Source: Nesterenkonia pannonica (lineage in GTDB: Bacteria > Actinomycetota > Actinomycetes > Actinomycetales > Micrococcaceae). From it: a stretch of 64,000 nucleotides of DNA. The notes below the pieces were generated by a model. That model saw only the letters and a program-made list of their open reading frames with translations. It was not told the DNA's origin and ran no database searches. The stretch lies in assembly GCF_019575955.1 (NCBI RefSeq), contig NZ_CP080575.1, forward strand, positions 1,240,001 to 1,304,000. The letters are read 5' to 3'. Shown piece by piece: positions 8,891 through 19,472 of this stretch. The translations under genes and the position numbers were made by a program. The first letter of the stretch is position 1. Every line of letters starts with the position of its first letter.

Positions 8891-9100
8891 ATGCTCGCGC
8901 TCATGTGGTGGTTCACGGTGGCCGCCTCCCTGGGCACTCTCACGGTCTACGGGCTGCTGAAGGCCTTCGGCTCTCTGGTGGAGCGTTCCCAGGGTTCGTC
9001 GAACCAGGTTCGGGCGGCGGCCATATGGCTTCCCGCCCTGCTCGTGGTCGCTGTGGTGATGATCCTTGTCGGGATCATCGCACTGTCCGTGCTCAGCTGA
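8891..9100 (+). CDS. Small two-helix membrane protein, hypothetical
   Basis: A 69-residue protein with a very good ribosome binding site (AAGGAGG, 10 bases before ATG 8891). Two hydrophobic helices are seen, about residues 3-25 ([19 protein letters not shown]) and 44-68 ([20 protein letters not shown]), joined by a short polar loop with two charged residues. I do not recognise the family. Its 3' end overlaps the last codons of mfd on the other strand. It may share a divergent control region with the methionine importer, so a link to that system is possible but unproven. Confidence 0.65.
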   Translation: MLALMWWFTVAASLGTLTVYGLLKAFGSLVERSQGSSNQVRAAAIWLPALLVVAVVMILVGIIALSVLS

Positions 9101-12100
9101 CCGAGGCGGGGCCTGTGCGGGCTTCAGCAGCGCGTCATAGACCTGGTGGAGCCACTCGAGGAGGTCCGCGTCCACCACCTCGCCGCCGCCTATGGCAGCG
9201 GTGGACGGCTTCGGGATCAGCAGGTGCTTCATCGATGCCTTGTGCTGAGCTCCGCGGTGCATACGCTCCATCCGCAGCTGGCGCGATTCCGGAAGCTCCT
9301 CAACCGGGGAGAACCGGATGAACTTGCCCTGCACGCCCACGTCGGTGATTCCTGCGTCCCGCGCCCTGTTGCGGAACCGAGCAACCTCCACCAGGTTCTG
9401 GGCAGGCTCGGGCAGCGGTCCGTAGCGGTCCTGCCACTCCTGGACCACGGCGTCGACCTTCTCGTCGGAATCGGCGGCTGCGAGCCGCCGGTAGCCCTCC
9501 AGCCGCAGCGGCTCCGAGGGCACGAAGCCGTTTGGGAGGTGGGCGTTGATGGGAAGCTCGATCTTGACCTCAGCGGGGTGGGCGTCCTCCTCGCCGCGGT
9601 AGTCGGCCACGGCTTCGCCCACCATTCGCAGGTAGAGGTCGAATCCGACGCCCTCGATGTGTCCGGACTGCTGGCCGCCCAAGAGGTTTCCCGCACCGCG
9701 CAGCTGCAGGTCCTTCTTGGCCAGCTGGAATCCGGCGCCGAGCTCATTGTGCGCGGCAACAGCCTTCAGCCGCTCCAGGGCGTCCTCGCCCAGCGGCTTC
9801 TCCGCGGGATAGAGGAAGTAGGCGTAGGCCCGCTCCCGGGAACGGCCGACCCGTCCGCGCAGCTGGTGCAGCTGGGAGAGTCCGAACGAGGAGGCCTTGT
9901 CCACGATCAGCGTGTTGGCATTGGAGATGTCCAGCCCGGTTTCGATGATCGTGGTGGAGACCAGCACGTCGAAGCGGCGCTCCCAGAAGTCGTTGACGAT
10001 CTGCTCCAGGCGCGCTTCGCCCATCTGGCCGTGGGCCACCTCGACTCGCGCCTCAGGGACGAGCTCACGGACTCTCGCGGCCACCCGATCAATATCGGAG
10101 ACCCGGTTGTGCACATAGAAGACCTGACCCTCGCGCATCAGCTCTCGACGCACGGCCGCGGAGACCTGCTTGTCCGAGTATGCGCCCACGTAGGTCAGGA
10201 CAGGGTGCCGCTCCTCGGGCGGGGTGTTCAGCTCGGAGGTCTCCCGGATGCCTACCAGTGACATCTCGAGGGTACGAGGAATGGGTGTGGCGGTCATCGC
10301 TAGCACATCGACGCTGGTGCGCAGCTTCTTCAGCTGCTCTTTGTGCTCCACCCCGAAGCGCTGCTCCTCGTCGATGACGATCATGCCGAGATCCTTGAAC
10401 TGAACCTCGCCGCCGAGCAGCCGGTGGGTTCCGATGACGATGTCGATGCTGCCGTCCTTCAGCCCGGCCATGACGTCACGGGATTCCTTGGTGCTCTGGA
10501 ACCGCGAGAGAGCGCGCACTGTGACCGGGAATCCGGCGTAGCGCTCCTTGAACGTCTCGTAGTGCTGCGAGACCAGCAGCGTCGTGGGGACGAGCACGGC
10601 GACCTGCTTGCCGTCCTGGACGGCTTTGAAGGCTGCCCGGATGGCCAGTTCGGTCTTGCCGAACCCCACGTCGCCGGATATCAGACGGTCCATCGGGACG
10701 TCCGACTCCATGTCGCGCTTGACCTCTTCCATCGCAGAGAGCTGGTCGGGCGTCTCCACGTAGGGGAAGGCGTCTTCGAGCTCGCTCTGCCAGGGGTGTC
10801 GGGGCTGTACGCGTGTCCGCGCGATGCCATGCGAGCCGCATAGAGCCTGATCAGCTCCGCTGCGATCTCCTTGACCGCCTTCTTCGCCCTGCGCTTGGTG
10901 GAGGCCCAGTCCGAGCCTCCCATCTTGACAGGCTCGGCTGGTCGCCGCCCACGTACTGCGAGACCTGGTCGAGCTGGTCGGTGGGCACCATCAGGCGGTC
11001 CTGGGGCGAGCCGCGCTTGGACGAGGCGTACTCGAGCACCATATACTCGCGCATCCCGGCGGTCCTGGCCCTGACGGCCTGCGGGGAGCCCACCGGCCGC
11101 TGAACCAGCTCCACGAACTGTCCGATGCCGTGCTGCTCGTGGACGACATAGTCGCCCTTGGCCAGAGCCAGGGGGTCAACGGCATTCTTGCGCTTGCGCG
11201 TCCGGGCCCTGCCGTCGCGGCGGCCCTCCTGCCGGATGGAGCGGCCCAGCATCTCGGACTCTGTGAGAAGTGCGAGCTGAAGACTGTCGAGGGCGAAGCC
11301 CTCAGCCACGTTCGCGGTGGTGACGGTGACCCGCCCTGCCGCCGGCGCCTCCCCGAGAGATTCGACGCGCTCGTGGGGCACATGGTGCTCCTCCAGGAGC
11401 TCAGCCACGCGGGCCGCGGAGCCGGAACCGGCTGTGGTGACCACGACGGCCCAGGAGTCCCGCGCCCGCCCGGCGAGAAACTCCATGACCTGCTCGACCG
11501 AGCCCCGGTAGCCGATGGGCTCCTGGAAGCGATGGACAGCATGTCCGCGTCCTGCTCGAGCTCCGCGTCCAGGCCCAATGAGGTGATGCTCCACCAGCCC
11601 CGCCCATGGTCGAGGGCCTGCGCCCGGGTCTCGCTGAGGCTGGCGAAGGCGCTACCGCCAATGCGCTCTCCTCCTCGTCGGTCACAGCCAGCGGGGACGC
11701 AGCCCCATCGGCCGAAGCCTGCCAGGCGGCAGCCAGGAACTCCTCGTTGGTGGCAGCGAGGTCATGGGCTCGGGTGCGCACCTTCTCAGGCTCGATGACG
11801 AGTGTCAGTGAGCCCTCCGGCAGCTCGGCCACCAGCGGAACCATCCTGTGGGCCAGAACGGGAGTCAGAGACTCCATCCCCTCCACGGCGATGCCTTCGG
11901 AGATTCTCTGGAGCATGTCGACAGCGTGAGGCATCTGGGGCAGCAGCGACTTGGCGCGGACCGCGACCTCATCGGTGATCAGCAGCTCGCGGCAGGGAAC
12001 GGCCTCCACCCGCTGCGGCGGATCCCCTCCAGGGAGCGCTGGTCGGCGATGGAGAACGATCGCATCTGCTCCACCTCATCGCCGAAGAACTCCACGCGCA

Positions 12101-12710
12101 CCGGGTGCGCCTCATTGGGCGGAAAGATGTCGAGTATTCCCCGCGCACCGCGAACTCGCCCCGCCGGGTGACCATGTCCACCCGCGAATACGCAGCGGCG
12201 GCGAGGCGGGCCACCGCGTCCTCGAAGGAGCACGTCATCCCGGTCTCAAGCGTTACGGGTGCCAAGTCTCCCAACCCCGCAACGATGGGCTGGATCATCG
12301 CTCGTACGGGCGCGATGACCACATCGAGCTTCCCGCCCTCCTCAGGGTGCGCCAATCTGCGAAGCACACCGAGTCGGCGTCCCACGGTGTCCGAGCGGGG
12401 CGAGAGACGCTCGTGGGGAGGGTCTCCCAGGAAGGAAAGTGTGCGACCTCCGCCTCGGGGCGAACGCGGCCAGAGAGGCGACCAGCTCCTCCGCCTCTCG
12501 GTCGGTGGCCGTCACGGCCAGTACGACACCGTCGCTGTGGGCCTGTCGCAGGCTCGCCGCAGCCTCAGCGATCAGAGCCGGGCGCAGGCCCGAGCTCGCT
12601 GCGATCTGCAGCTCCTCGGGCCGTTCGCCTGCGGGATGCCGAGCAGCAGATGCCACCCGTGAGTAGGACGAGTCCGAGGACAGAGCCGTGCGCAGACCGG
12701 TGAGAGCCAT
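9093..12710 (-). CDS. mfd: Transcription-repair coupling factor
   Basis: ATP-dependent translocase that removes stalled RNA polymerase and recruits UvrA. Start ATG 12710 ([16 protein letters not shown]). Domains in order: UvrB-like N-terminus ([55 protein letters not shown]), the RNA polymerase interaction domain ([20 protein letters not shown]), and a RecG-like helicase core with Walker [14 protein letters not shown] box [41 protein letters not shown] and QLRGRVGRS. The C-terminal TRCF domain follows ([20 protein letters not shown]). Total about 1,200 residues, the normal size. At least six frame breaks (near 12400, 12150, 12020, 11600, 10935, 10790, plus one near 9110 that hides the stop) fall in GC runs, with conserved protein on both sides of each. 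Confidence 0.95.
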
Positions 12711-12729
12711 AGGGGTGAGAGAGCCTCGC

Positions 12730-13835
12730 TTGAGTGGATGTATTCAGCCGCAGGCCAGGATACCGCTTGGCGCGCAGTGTCAGCTCGGTCCGCCTGTCGG
12801 CGGAACCGCCGCAGGGTCGCAGCGGCATCCTGTCGGCGCGCAGCGCCGCCTTTGGCTCCGAAGCCGGTGAGCCAGCGGCTCAGCCGCGTGCGGTTGACCA
12901 GAAGGCCCAACGGCCAGCAGACCGCCAGTGCCACCAAGACTCGGGCCGGGGAAACTCCACGATGCCGCTCATCAGAAACAGGATGTAAGGGTGCAGAAAG
13001 ACGACGAGCGTCCCTGTGGCGACGAGTCCCGAAATGACGGGGCGAGCTCCGGGAAGGAGGCTTAGGCCGCGGTCGGCCCATGTGGAGAAGATCAGCACCA
13101 GGCCCAAGCAGATCATCACCGCCAGCAGGGGGAGATGAGAAAGTCGCCGAACCCCGACCACTTCATGTTCATGGTCCTGAGCCCGGAGTTCACACCGACC
13201 ATTCCGCCTGCGATCAGCACCAGGCCCAAGGCCCCGGCGCCGGGAGAGGCGGCCCAGGGCTGAATGAGCGGAACCGTCAGGAGGCGGCGGACCCAGTAGC
13301 CCGCGAGGATGTAGGCCGCGCACGCCGGGGCCAGGCCGATGCCCAGGGGCGTGTAGGACATCAGTGAATCCGGGGCCTCAGCCAGAGCCAGCCCGCCCGC
13401 AGCGGCCAGCAGATGAGTCCACCAGGGCAGGCGCAGCAGGACGCGCACCAGGAGCACCGCGAAGAAGAGCACCGAGATGAACCAGAACGCCAAGTAGGGC
13501 GAATGCGTCAGTCCGCCTCCGTAGGCGGCGCCTGCGATCAGCGAGCCCGCGCTCTCGGCGTCGAACGGCTTCGGGCTCAGCTCATGAACGAGCACCAGGG
13601 CCGAGAGGATCACGAACCAGGTGGCGTAGGGAACCCCGAGCGTGCGCCACCGCACCGCCGCCTCCTGGCGGAACGTCCGATAGGAGGAGAGGAAATACCC
13701 GGTGAGGAAGAAGAAGAGCGGCATCCGCCATATCTGGAGATACTCCTCACCCGGCATGAACGCCCACGCGTGCCCCAGCACGACGGCCATGACAGAGATG
13801 ACCCGCAGCATGTCGATTCCAATGCTGCGGGTCAT
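12730..13835 (-). CDS. Acyltransferase 3 family membrane protein
   Basis: Integral membrane O-acyltransferase (acyltransferase_3 domain), probably modifying a cell-surface polysaccharide or lipid. The N-terminus MTRSIGIDMLRVISVMAVVL carries the family's conserved opening, in which the Arg of DMLR is typical, followed by LGHAWAF with the expected catalytic His. About ten hydrophobic helices follow, including MPLFFFLTGYFLSSYRTFRQ, YATWFVILSALVLVHEL and YLAFWFISVLFFAVLLVRVL. Frame breaks occur near 13135 and 12950. The true stop is uncertain because the readable frame runs on towards mfd, so the downstream boundary is approximate. It lies directly upstream of mfd on the same strand. Confidence 0.75.
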
Positions 13836-13877
13836 CGTCTGGCTATGAGTCTTTGGTGCGCGGGGCCGAAGTGCCGC

Positions 13878-14208
13878 TCAGTGCTGAGAAGAGGGCTTGC
13901 GCTCGCCGATGGGAGCAGAGGATTCGGCAGCCCGTGAGGCCATGGCGTCCAGCGGCTCGCCATGCTCACCGTGGAGATCCTGGTGCTCGAGGGAGTCCGA
14001 CCGGCCGACGATCTCCTTCCCTACGAAGAATGCGCCGGCTGTACAGTCCCAGGAACAGAAGGCCGGGGATCCACACGTAGTCGAGGTCCCAGAAGTTCAG
14101 CGCGACGGCGGAGCCGAGCAGCATGATGAACACGAAGAGGAACGCGGCGAAATTGCCGAGAAACCGTCCTTGGCCTGAATAGGCCTGAACCTGGCCGTTG
14201 CTGATCAT
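13878..14208 (-). CDS. Small two-helix membrane protein, hypothetical
   Basis: ATG 14208 follows a strong GAAGGAGA. The product starts MISNGQVQAYSGQGRFLGNF and has two hydrophobic helices (AAFLFVFIMLLGSAVALNFW and VWIPGLLFLGLY). A frame break near 14035 leads to a polar C-terminus that reads GKEIVGRSDSLEHQDLHGEH and ends at 13878; without that correction it ends earlier, at 13966. Restored length is about 110 residues. It begins 10 bases after deoC ends, so it may be transcribed with the deoC cluster. No family is recognised. Confidence 0.6.
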
Positions 14209-14218
14209 GTGCTCTCCT

Positions 14219-14919
14219 TCAGTAGGCGTTCTCGGCAGAGTCGTGCGTCTGGGCACCTACGATATCAAGGGAAGCACTGGCGCCGAGCCTGGTGGCGCCC
14301 GCGTCGAGCGCCCGCACCGCATCAGAGTAGGTGCGTATTCCTCCGGAGGCCTTGATGCCGAGGCGTCCCCCACCTCTTCGTGCATCAGGGCGAGGTCCTC
14401 GACGGTGGCGCCGCCGCTTACGAATCCCGTGGAGGTCTTCACGAAGTCTGCGCTTACTGCCTCAGCTGCTCGGCAGACCAGCCGCTTGGCCTCCTCGGAG
14501 AGCAGCGCCGTTTCGAGGATGACCTTGAGAATCGCTCCGCCGTCGTGGGCCGCGCGTGCGACCGCGTCGATCTGGGCCTGCACTTCGGTATGAAGCCCGG
14601 CGTTGGCGTCGGCGATGTCCACGACCATATCGATCTCGGAGGCCCCGTTGAAGACTGCCTCGTCCGTCTCCGCGACCTTCGCGGCTGTGGTGGTGGCCCC
14701 GAGCGGGAAGCCCACCACGGTGCAGGTTCTGACGCCGCTTCCCCTCAGCTCCTCCGTCACGAGGCGGACCCAGCGCGGGTTGATGCATACGGCGGCGAAG
14801 CCGTGCTCGGCTGCCTCCCGAGCGGTGCGCCGGATCGCCTCCTCCGCGGCGTCGGCCTTGAGCAGAGTGTGGTCGATCAGCGCGCCCACGGCGGCAGGAG
14901 AGAGTGCTGCATCTGTCAT
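14219..14919 (-). CDS. deoC: Deoxyribose-phosphate aldolase
   Basis: Class I aldolase splitting 2-deoxyribose-5-phosphate into glyceraldehyde-3-phosphate and acetaldehyde. Visible motifs are [74 protein letters not shown] and DFVKTSTGF, where the last Lys forms the Schiff base and the Lys of LKVILET assists. A frame break near 14365 precedes the C-terminal [20 protein letters not shown], the phosphate-binding part. Two GCTTAC anomalies (14416 and 14452) turn [19 protein letters not shown] into Ala-Val-Ser and Val-Ser. It is 3 bases from the phosphosugar mutase stop, so the genes are an operon for nucleoside sugar salvage. Confidence 0.95.
14416..14457. other. Two GCTTAC anomalies in the deoC active-site loop
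   Basis: At 14416-14421 and 14452-14457 the minus strand reads GTAAGC (Val-Ser). GCCGGC would give Ala-Gly in both, matching the [13 protein letters not shown] pattern of DeoC. Confidence 0.7.
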
Positions 14920-14922
14920 GGT

Positions 14923-16767
14923 TCAGGCTCCCAGCAGTTCGGTCATGGCATGTCGCAGCGCCTCGAGGCGTTCGGCGGCTGCGGTGCGGGCGGTCGACAC
15001 GGCCTCGGGCGCATCGGAGGACGCCTCAGCGACAGTCTCCAGGTAGCACTTCACCTTGGGCCCGTGCCGGAGGGTCTGACGATGACGCGATCGTCGGCCT
15101 GGGTGTAGTAGATCAGCACATCTGAGGCCTTGTGCTCGCTGAACTCCACTCCCGGGAGCGGCTCCCTGGACAGGTCGAGAGTGTGCGTCACCGGTGATCC
15201 GGCGAGTTCGGAGGGCGCTTCGCGTCGCAGGCCTGCGGTGATGCTGCCGAGCTGGCTCAGATCCTCGACCCTGATGGTGACCTGGCCTGTCAGATACAGC
15301 CCCGCCTCGGCGGCGATCTCATCCAGCGCATCCACGGCCGTGGTGCCTCGTGCCTTCAGGTCCGCCACGAGTTCGGAGAAGATGAGGGCCGCTGACACTC
15401 CGTCCTTGTCTCGGACATGGACCGGATCCACGTCGAAGCCGATCGCCTCTTCGTAGCCGAAGATGAGATTCGGGACTCGGCCGAGCCATTTGAAGCCGGT
15501 CAGGGTCTCTTCGTGGGTGCAGCCGCGTCTGGCGGCCAGAGCTCCGAGCTGGCGGGAGGAGACGAGGAGTTGCCGATGGCGGGGGTGCTGTCCGCAGCAT
15601 GGCTCTGCCACCCTTTGCGCAGGGGGCCCCGGTCCAGGATGTGCTTACCGAGCAGAGCGCCCATCTCATCGCCTGAGAGCTGGCGCCAGGCCTCTGCGTA
15701 TCCGTCGTAGACGGCCGCTGAGAGACGGTCTGCGTCGGGGTCGTTGGCCAGCACGAGGTCCGCATCGTGACGGGCGGCGGCCTCCAGTGCCAGATCGAGG
15801 GCGCCTGCCTCCTCCGGATTCGGGAAGGTCGCTGTGGGAAAGTCCGGGTCGGGGGCGAACTGCTCCTCGACGGCGAAGGTCTGCTCGAACCTCCGGCCTT
15901 CAGCAGGTCCATCACCATCTGTCCGCCCACTCCATGCATGGCGGTGTACACGATCTTCAGGTCCCGATGCGGATAGCCCTCAGGGTCCAGCAGCTCCAGG
16001 GCTTCGCGCTGGTAGGACTCCCGGACGTCCTCGCCCAGGATGCTGATCCCATGCGGACGCGGAACCTCCTCGGCAGAGATGACCGCAGGGGCAGCAGAGT
16101 CTTGGGCGAAGTCGCCAGCGACCACGTCGGCGATGGTGGCAGCGATGTCGACGTCCGCGGAGAGACGATCTGCGCTCCGACGCCAAGTCCGTCGGGCTCC
16201 AGGAAGCGGGAGAGCTCACCGCCCAGGTAGACCTTGTAGCCGTTGTCCCTGGGAGGGTTGTGGCTGGCTGTGACCATGACGCCGATCTCCGCGTCACGGA
16301 CGAGGACCTGCCGGGCCAGCAGAGGCGTGGGCCCAGGGGTGTCGAACAGGTGCACCTCCCAGCCGGCTGTCGCGGAAGATCGCAGCCGTGTCATAGGCGA
16401 ATTCGTCCGACTGGTGCCGAGCGTCGTACCCGATCACGATGCGGTGGGCGGTCGGCCCCTCCAGATCATGCGGGTTGTCTGCGGCGGGTCGGGCCTCAGC
16501 GAGCTGGGCCTCGGCATACTTGAGCAGCCCGGCGGCGGTCTGGCGCACCACCAGCCTGTTCAGCCGAAGCGGCCCAGCGCCCAGCTCAGCGCGCAGACCG
16601 GCCGTTCCGAAGGCGAGCCGACCGTCGAACAGCCTCCCCAGTGACGCCTGCGCCTCCGCATCGCCTCCGCGGGCGGAGTCCAGAATGTCCTGAAGCTCGG
16701 CGCGTGTGCGCGGGTCCGGGTCGAGCTCGATCCAGCGGGTCACAGTTCTCAGCAGCTCATCAGACAT
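14923..16767 (-). CDS. Phosphoglucomutase/phosphomannomutase family protein (likely phosphopentomutase role)
   Basis: Alpha-D-phosphohexomutase family enzyme moving a phosphate between C1 and C5/C6 of sugars. Start ATG 16767 (MSDELLRTVTRWIELDPDPR). The segment LAFGTAGLRAELGAGPLRLN starts domain 1. The catalytic phosphoserine loop is MVTASHNPPRDNGYKVYLGG, the metal loop is VLANDPDADRLSAA, and the sugar-binding and C-terminal phosphate loops are NLIFGYEEAIGFDVDP and DDRVIVRPSGTGPK. Several frame breaks occur (near 16365, 16160, 15900, 15580, 15070). At about 610 residues it is longer than bacterial PMM/PGM and matches the PGM2-like subfamily, which also uses deoxyribose and ribose phosphates. 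Its place between purine nucleoside phosphorylase and deoC supports a phosphopentomutase role. Confidence 0.88.
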
Positions 16768-16815
16768 TCAGCGGTGCTCCGTTCGACGTGATGGGTGAGG
16801 AGGATGGGGCAGAGG

Positions 16816-17610
16816 TCAGGAGGAGCGGACTGCTCGGTCGATGATGTCGGCCAGCAGACCTCCGATGCGAGGGGCCGCGGCCTTCCCTGCGTCGATGACT
16901 TCCTGATGGCTGAGCGGCTCGTCCGATATGCCTGCCGCCAGGTTGGTCACCAGGAGATGCCGAAGACCTCCATGCGCGCTGCGCGAGCAGCAATGGCCTC
17001 CAGGGCCGTGGACATGCCGACGAGGTCAGCTCCTATCGTGCGCAGATAGCTGATCTCAGCCGGAGTCTCGTAGTGGGGACCGGGCAGCTGCGCATATACG
17101 CCGTCTGGCAGCGCGGGATCCGCCTCCTGGCGATGTCCCTGAGCCTGGGGAGTACAGATCCGTCATGTCGACGAAGTGCGCGCCTCGCAGCGGCGAGGCG
17201 GATGTGAGGTTGATGTGGTCCCTGATGAGCACCGGCGTGCCGGGAGCCCAGTCCGGATTCAGCCCTCCGCACCCGTTGGTGAGCACCATGGTTCGGGCTC
17301 CGGCTGCGGCGGCCGTTCGCACGCCGTGGGCTACGGCGTCGACGTCACGCCCTTCGTAGAAGTGCGTGCGTGCACCGATCACCAGAACATGCTGGCCGCC
17401 TGCTGTGCGGATGACCCGCAGAGTGCCGCTGTGGCCGGGAACGTCCGAGGAGGCGAACCCGGCCACCTGATCGGCCCGGAGCTCCACGACCAGCTCGCCG
17501 AGCTCTCCGGCCGCGCCGCCCCAGCCTGAGCCCAGAGTGCAGGCCAGATCCACCCTGTCGATGCCTGCGGCGTCGAGGACGGCCGCGGCGGCCTCCTCCG
17601 CCCGCATCAT
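16816..17610 (-). CDS. Purine-nucleoside phosphorylase
   Basis: Trimeric PNP (PunA type) that phosphorolyses purine nucleosides to base plus (deoxy)ribose-1-phosphate. Motifs: [20 protein letters not shown], the phosphate loop [62 protein letters not shown], and in the C-terminal part [20 protein letters not shown] and the late helix [20 protein letters not shown]. Frame breaks lie near 17140 and 16940. The start is uncertain: ATG 17610 or the adjacent ATG is used because no good ribosome site is seen upstream. Together with the mutase and deoC it forms a complete route from purine deoxynucleosides to glycolysis. Confidence 0.9.
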
Positions 17611-17712
17611 GACGGGCGCGGTGGGGTCATTGGTCGGAATCAGCCCCGGGGCGGACTGACCTGTCCGTGGCCCACGGGCGCGATGTCTCTCTCCATAGGT
17701 GAATCCTCGTTC

Positions 17713-19179
17713 TCAGTGGTCAGCCGGGTCGGTGATTTTATAGTGCAGACGGCGGGCAGCCTCTGACAGGGATCCCGTGAGTGAAGGATAGACCGTGAAG
17801 GTCGAGGCGATGTCATCGACGTGGAGCTTGTGCGTCACTGCCAAGGCCAAGGAGTAGATCAGCTCCGACGCGCGCGGTGCGACGATCACGGCGCCGATCA
17901 CGGTGCCGGATCCCTTGCGGGAGAAGATCTTGACGAACCCTCCTTGATGTTCATCATCTTGGCGCGCGGGTTGGTCGCGAGGTCCAGCTTCACGACGTCG
18001 GCCTGGTACGTTCCGGAGTCCACCTGCTCCTGCGTCACCCCGACGGTGGCGATCTCCGGCGAGGTGAAGACATTCGACGCCACAAGGTGCATCTTCAGCG
18101 GCTTCACCGCCCCGCCCTGCATATGGGCCACTGCGATGCGGCCCTGCATCGCAGCCACGGATGCCAGCGGCAGCATGCCGGTGCAGTCGCTTACGGCGTA
18201 CACATTGGTTGCGGTGGTGCGAGAGACGGTGTCCACGCGGATGTGTCCGGACTGTGTCAGTTCGATGCCCGCCTCCTCGAGGCCAATGCCCACGGTGTTG
18301 GGCACCCCGCCGACCGCCATCAGGCAGTGCGAGCCTTCGAGAGTCTCCTCCTGTCAGTGTGACCCTGACGCCGTGCTCGGTGCGCTCCACGGACTCCGCC
18401 CGGGTCCTCGATGCAACCTTCACGCCGACTCTGGCGAAGGAGTTCTCCAGCACAGCGGCCGCGTCGGAATCCTCCCCAGGAAGCACCTGATCGCGCGAGG
18501 AGACAAGGGTGACGGCGGCGCCCAGGCGTCGGTAGGCGGATGCGAACTCGGCGCCCGTGACGCCGGATCCCACCACGATCATGTGCTCGGGCGGCTCCTC
18601 GAGGCTGTAGGCCTGGGTCCAGTTCAGAATGCGTTCGCCGTCGGGCTTCGCCGAGGGGAGCTCGCGCGGCGTCGCACCGGTGGCGACGATGACCGCGTCA
18701 GCCTCCACCTCGGCGGTGCCGCCTGAGGAGCAGCTGACCTCCAGGGTGTGCACCCCGTTCTGCGCCGGTCCCTTGAGCCGCCCGCGGCCTGGGATGATGT
18801 TGACGCCGAACGCCTGAGGGAGGCGTGGATGTCCTCGGACTGAGTCTCGGCCAGCTTCAGCAGGCGCCTGTTGACCTGCGAGAAGTCCGCCCAGGCCTCC
18901 GTCTCGTACTGGTCCCTGCCCCTTCGCCGAAGCGCACGCCGAAGGACGTGGAGGCGTTGACCCGCCGCATTGCGTCAGCGGTGGCGATGAGCGTCTTGAC
19001 GGCACGACGTCGGTCAGGACCGCGGAGCCTCCCAGCCCCTTCTCCTCGATGATGGTGACTTGGGCCCCAGCGTCTGCAGCGACCATGGCCGCCTCGTAGC
19101 CGCCCGGACCTCCTCCGAGGATCGCAACACGGGCAGGGGCAAAGCGCTTACCTAGAGTCTCTGAAGTCACCCGCCCCAT
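17713..19179 (-). CDS. lpdA: NAD(P)H-quinone dehydrogenase / LpdA-type flavoprotein disulfide reductase homologue
   Basis: FAD- and NAD(P)-binding protein of the dihydrolipoamide dehydrogenase superfamily. FAD site RVAILGGGPGGYEAAMVAAD; NAD site MIVVGSGVTGAEFASAYRRL; second FAD motif VYAVSDCTGMLPLASVAAMQ; dimerisation domain VASNVFTSPEIATVGVTQEQ and TFTVYPSLTGSLSEAARRL. The N-terminal helix reads EEKGLGGSAVLTDVVPSK: the two redox-active cysteines of true lipoamide dehydrogenases are absent, as in mycobacterial LpdA (Rv3303c), which reduces quinones. The Val-Ser at AVSDCTG stems from a GCTTAC anomaly (18189) and should be AAGDCTG. Several frame breaks (near 19010, 18830, 18350, 17945) were crossed. 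Confidence 0.85.
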   Translation of the reverse strand: MGRVTSETLGKRFAPARVAILGGGPGGYEAAMVAADAGAQVTIIEEKGLGGSAVLTDVVPSRRSSPPLTQCGGSTPPRPSACASAKGQGPVRDGGLGGLLAGQQAPAEAGRDSVRGHPRLPQAFGVNIIPGRGRLKGPAQNGVHTLEVSCSSGGTAEVEADAVIVATGATPRELPSAKPDGERILNWTQAYSLEEPPEHMIVVGSGVTGAEFASAYRRLGAAVTLVSSRDQVLPGEDSDAAAVLENSFARVGVKVASRTRAESVERTEHGVRVTLTGGDSRRLALPDGGRRGAQHRGHWPRGGGHRTDTVRTHPRGHRLSHHRNQCVRRKRLHRHAAAGIRGCDAGPHRSGPYAGRGGEAAEDAPCGVECLHLAGDRHRRGDAGAGGLRNVPGRRREAGPRDQPARQDDEHQGGFVKIFSRKGSGTVIGAVIVAPRASELIYSLALAVTHKLHVDDIASTFTVYPSLTGSLSEAARRLHYKITDPADH

Positions 19180-19244
19180 TCTGCCTACTTATGTGCCGTG
19201 TGTCATAAGCTCTCGGCGCTGTGTCCGGCGCTAGTCTGAATTGC

Positions 19245-19419
19245 ATGGGACTGATCCAAGGATTCGCCGAGCTGTCGATCCATTCCTCGGCACTGATCGT
19301 CCTGACTGCGGTCCTCTTCGTCGCGGCGCTGCTGATGCGAGCAGCCCGGCTGTCCTCCAGGCCTGAACCTCGGCGGCAAGGTCTGGGTGAGCGCCGCGCT
19401 CGTGCTGCGCGTAGGGTAG
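19245..19419 (+). CDS. Very small membrane protein, hypothetical
   Basis: ATG 19245 opens MGLIQGFAELSIHSSALIVL, followed by TAVLFVAALLMRAARLS, one strong hydrophobic helix. With one frame break near 19365 it reads LNLGGKVWVSAALVLRVG and stops at 19419, giving about 58 residues; without it the frame runs into the next gene. It is divergent from lpdA. No family is recognised and the case for it being real is moderate. Confidence 0.4.
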
Positions 19420-19472
19420 TGCAGCAACGGAGACTACGGCTGCACGAGGCCGCCCATGCACAGAGGAACGAT

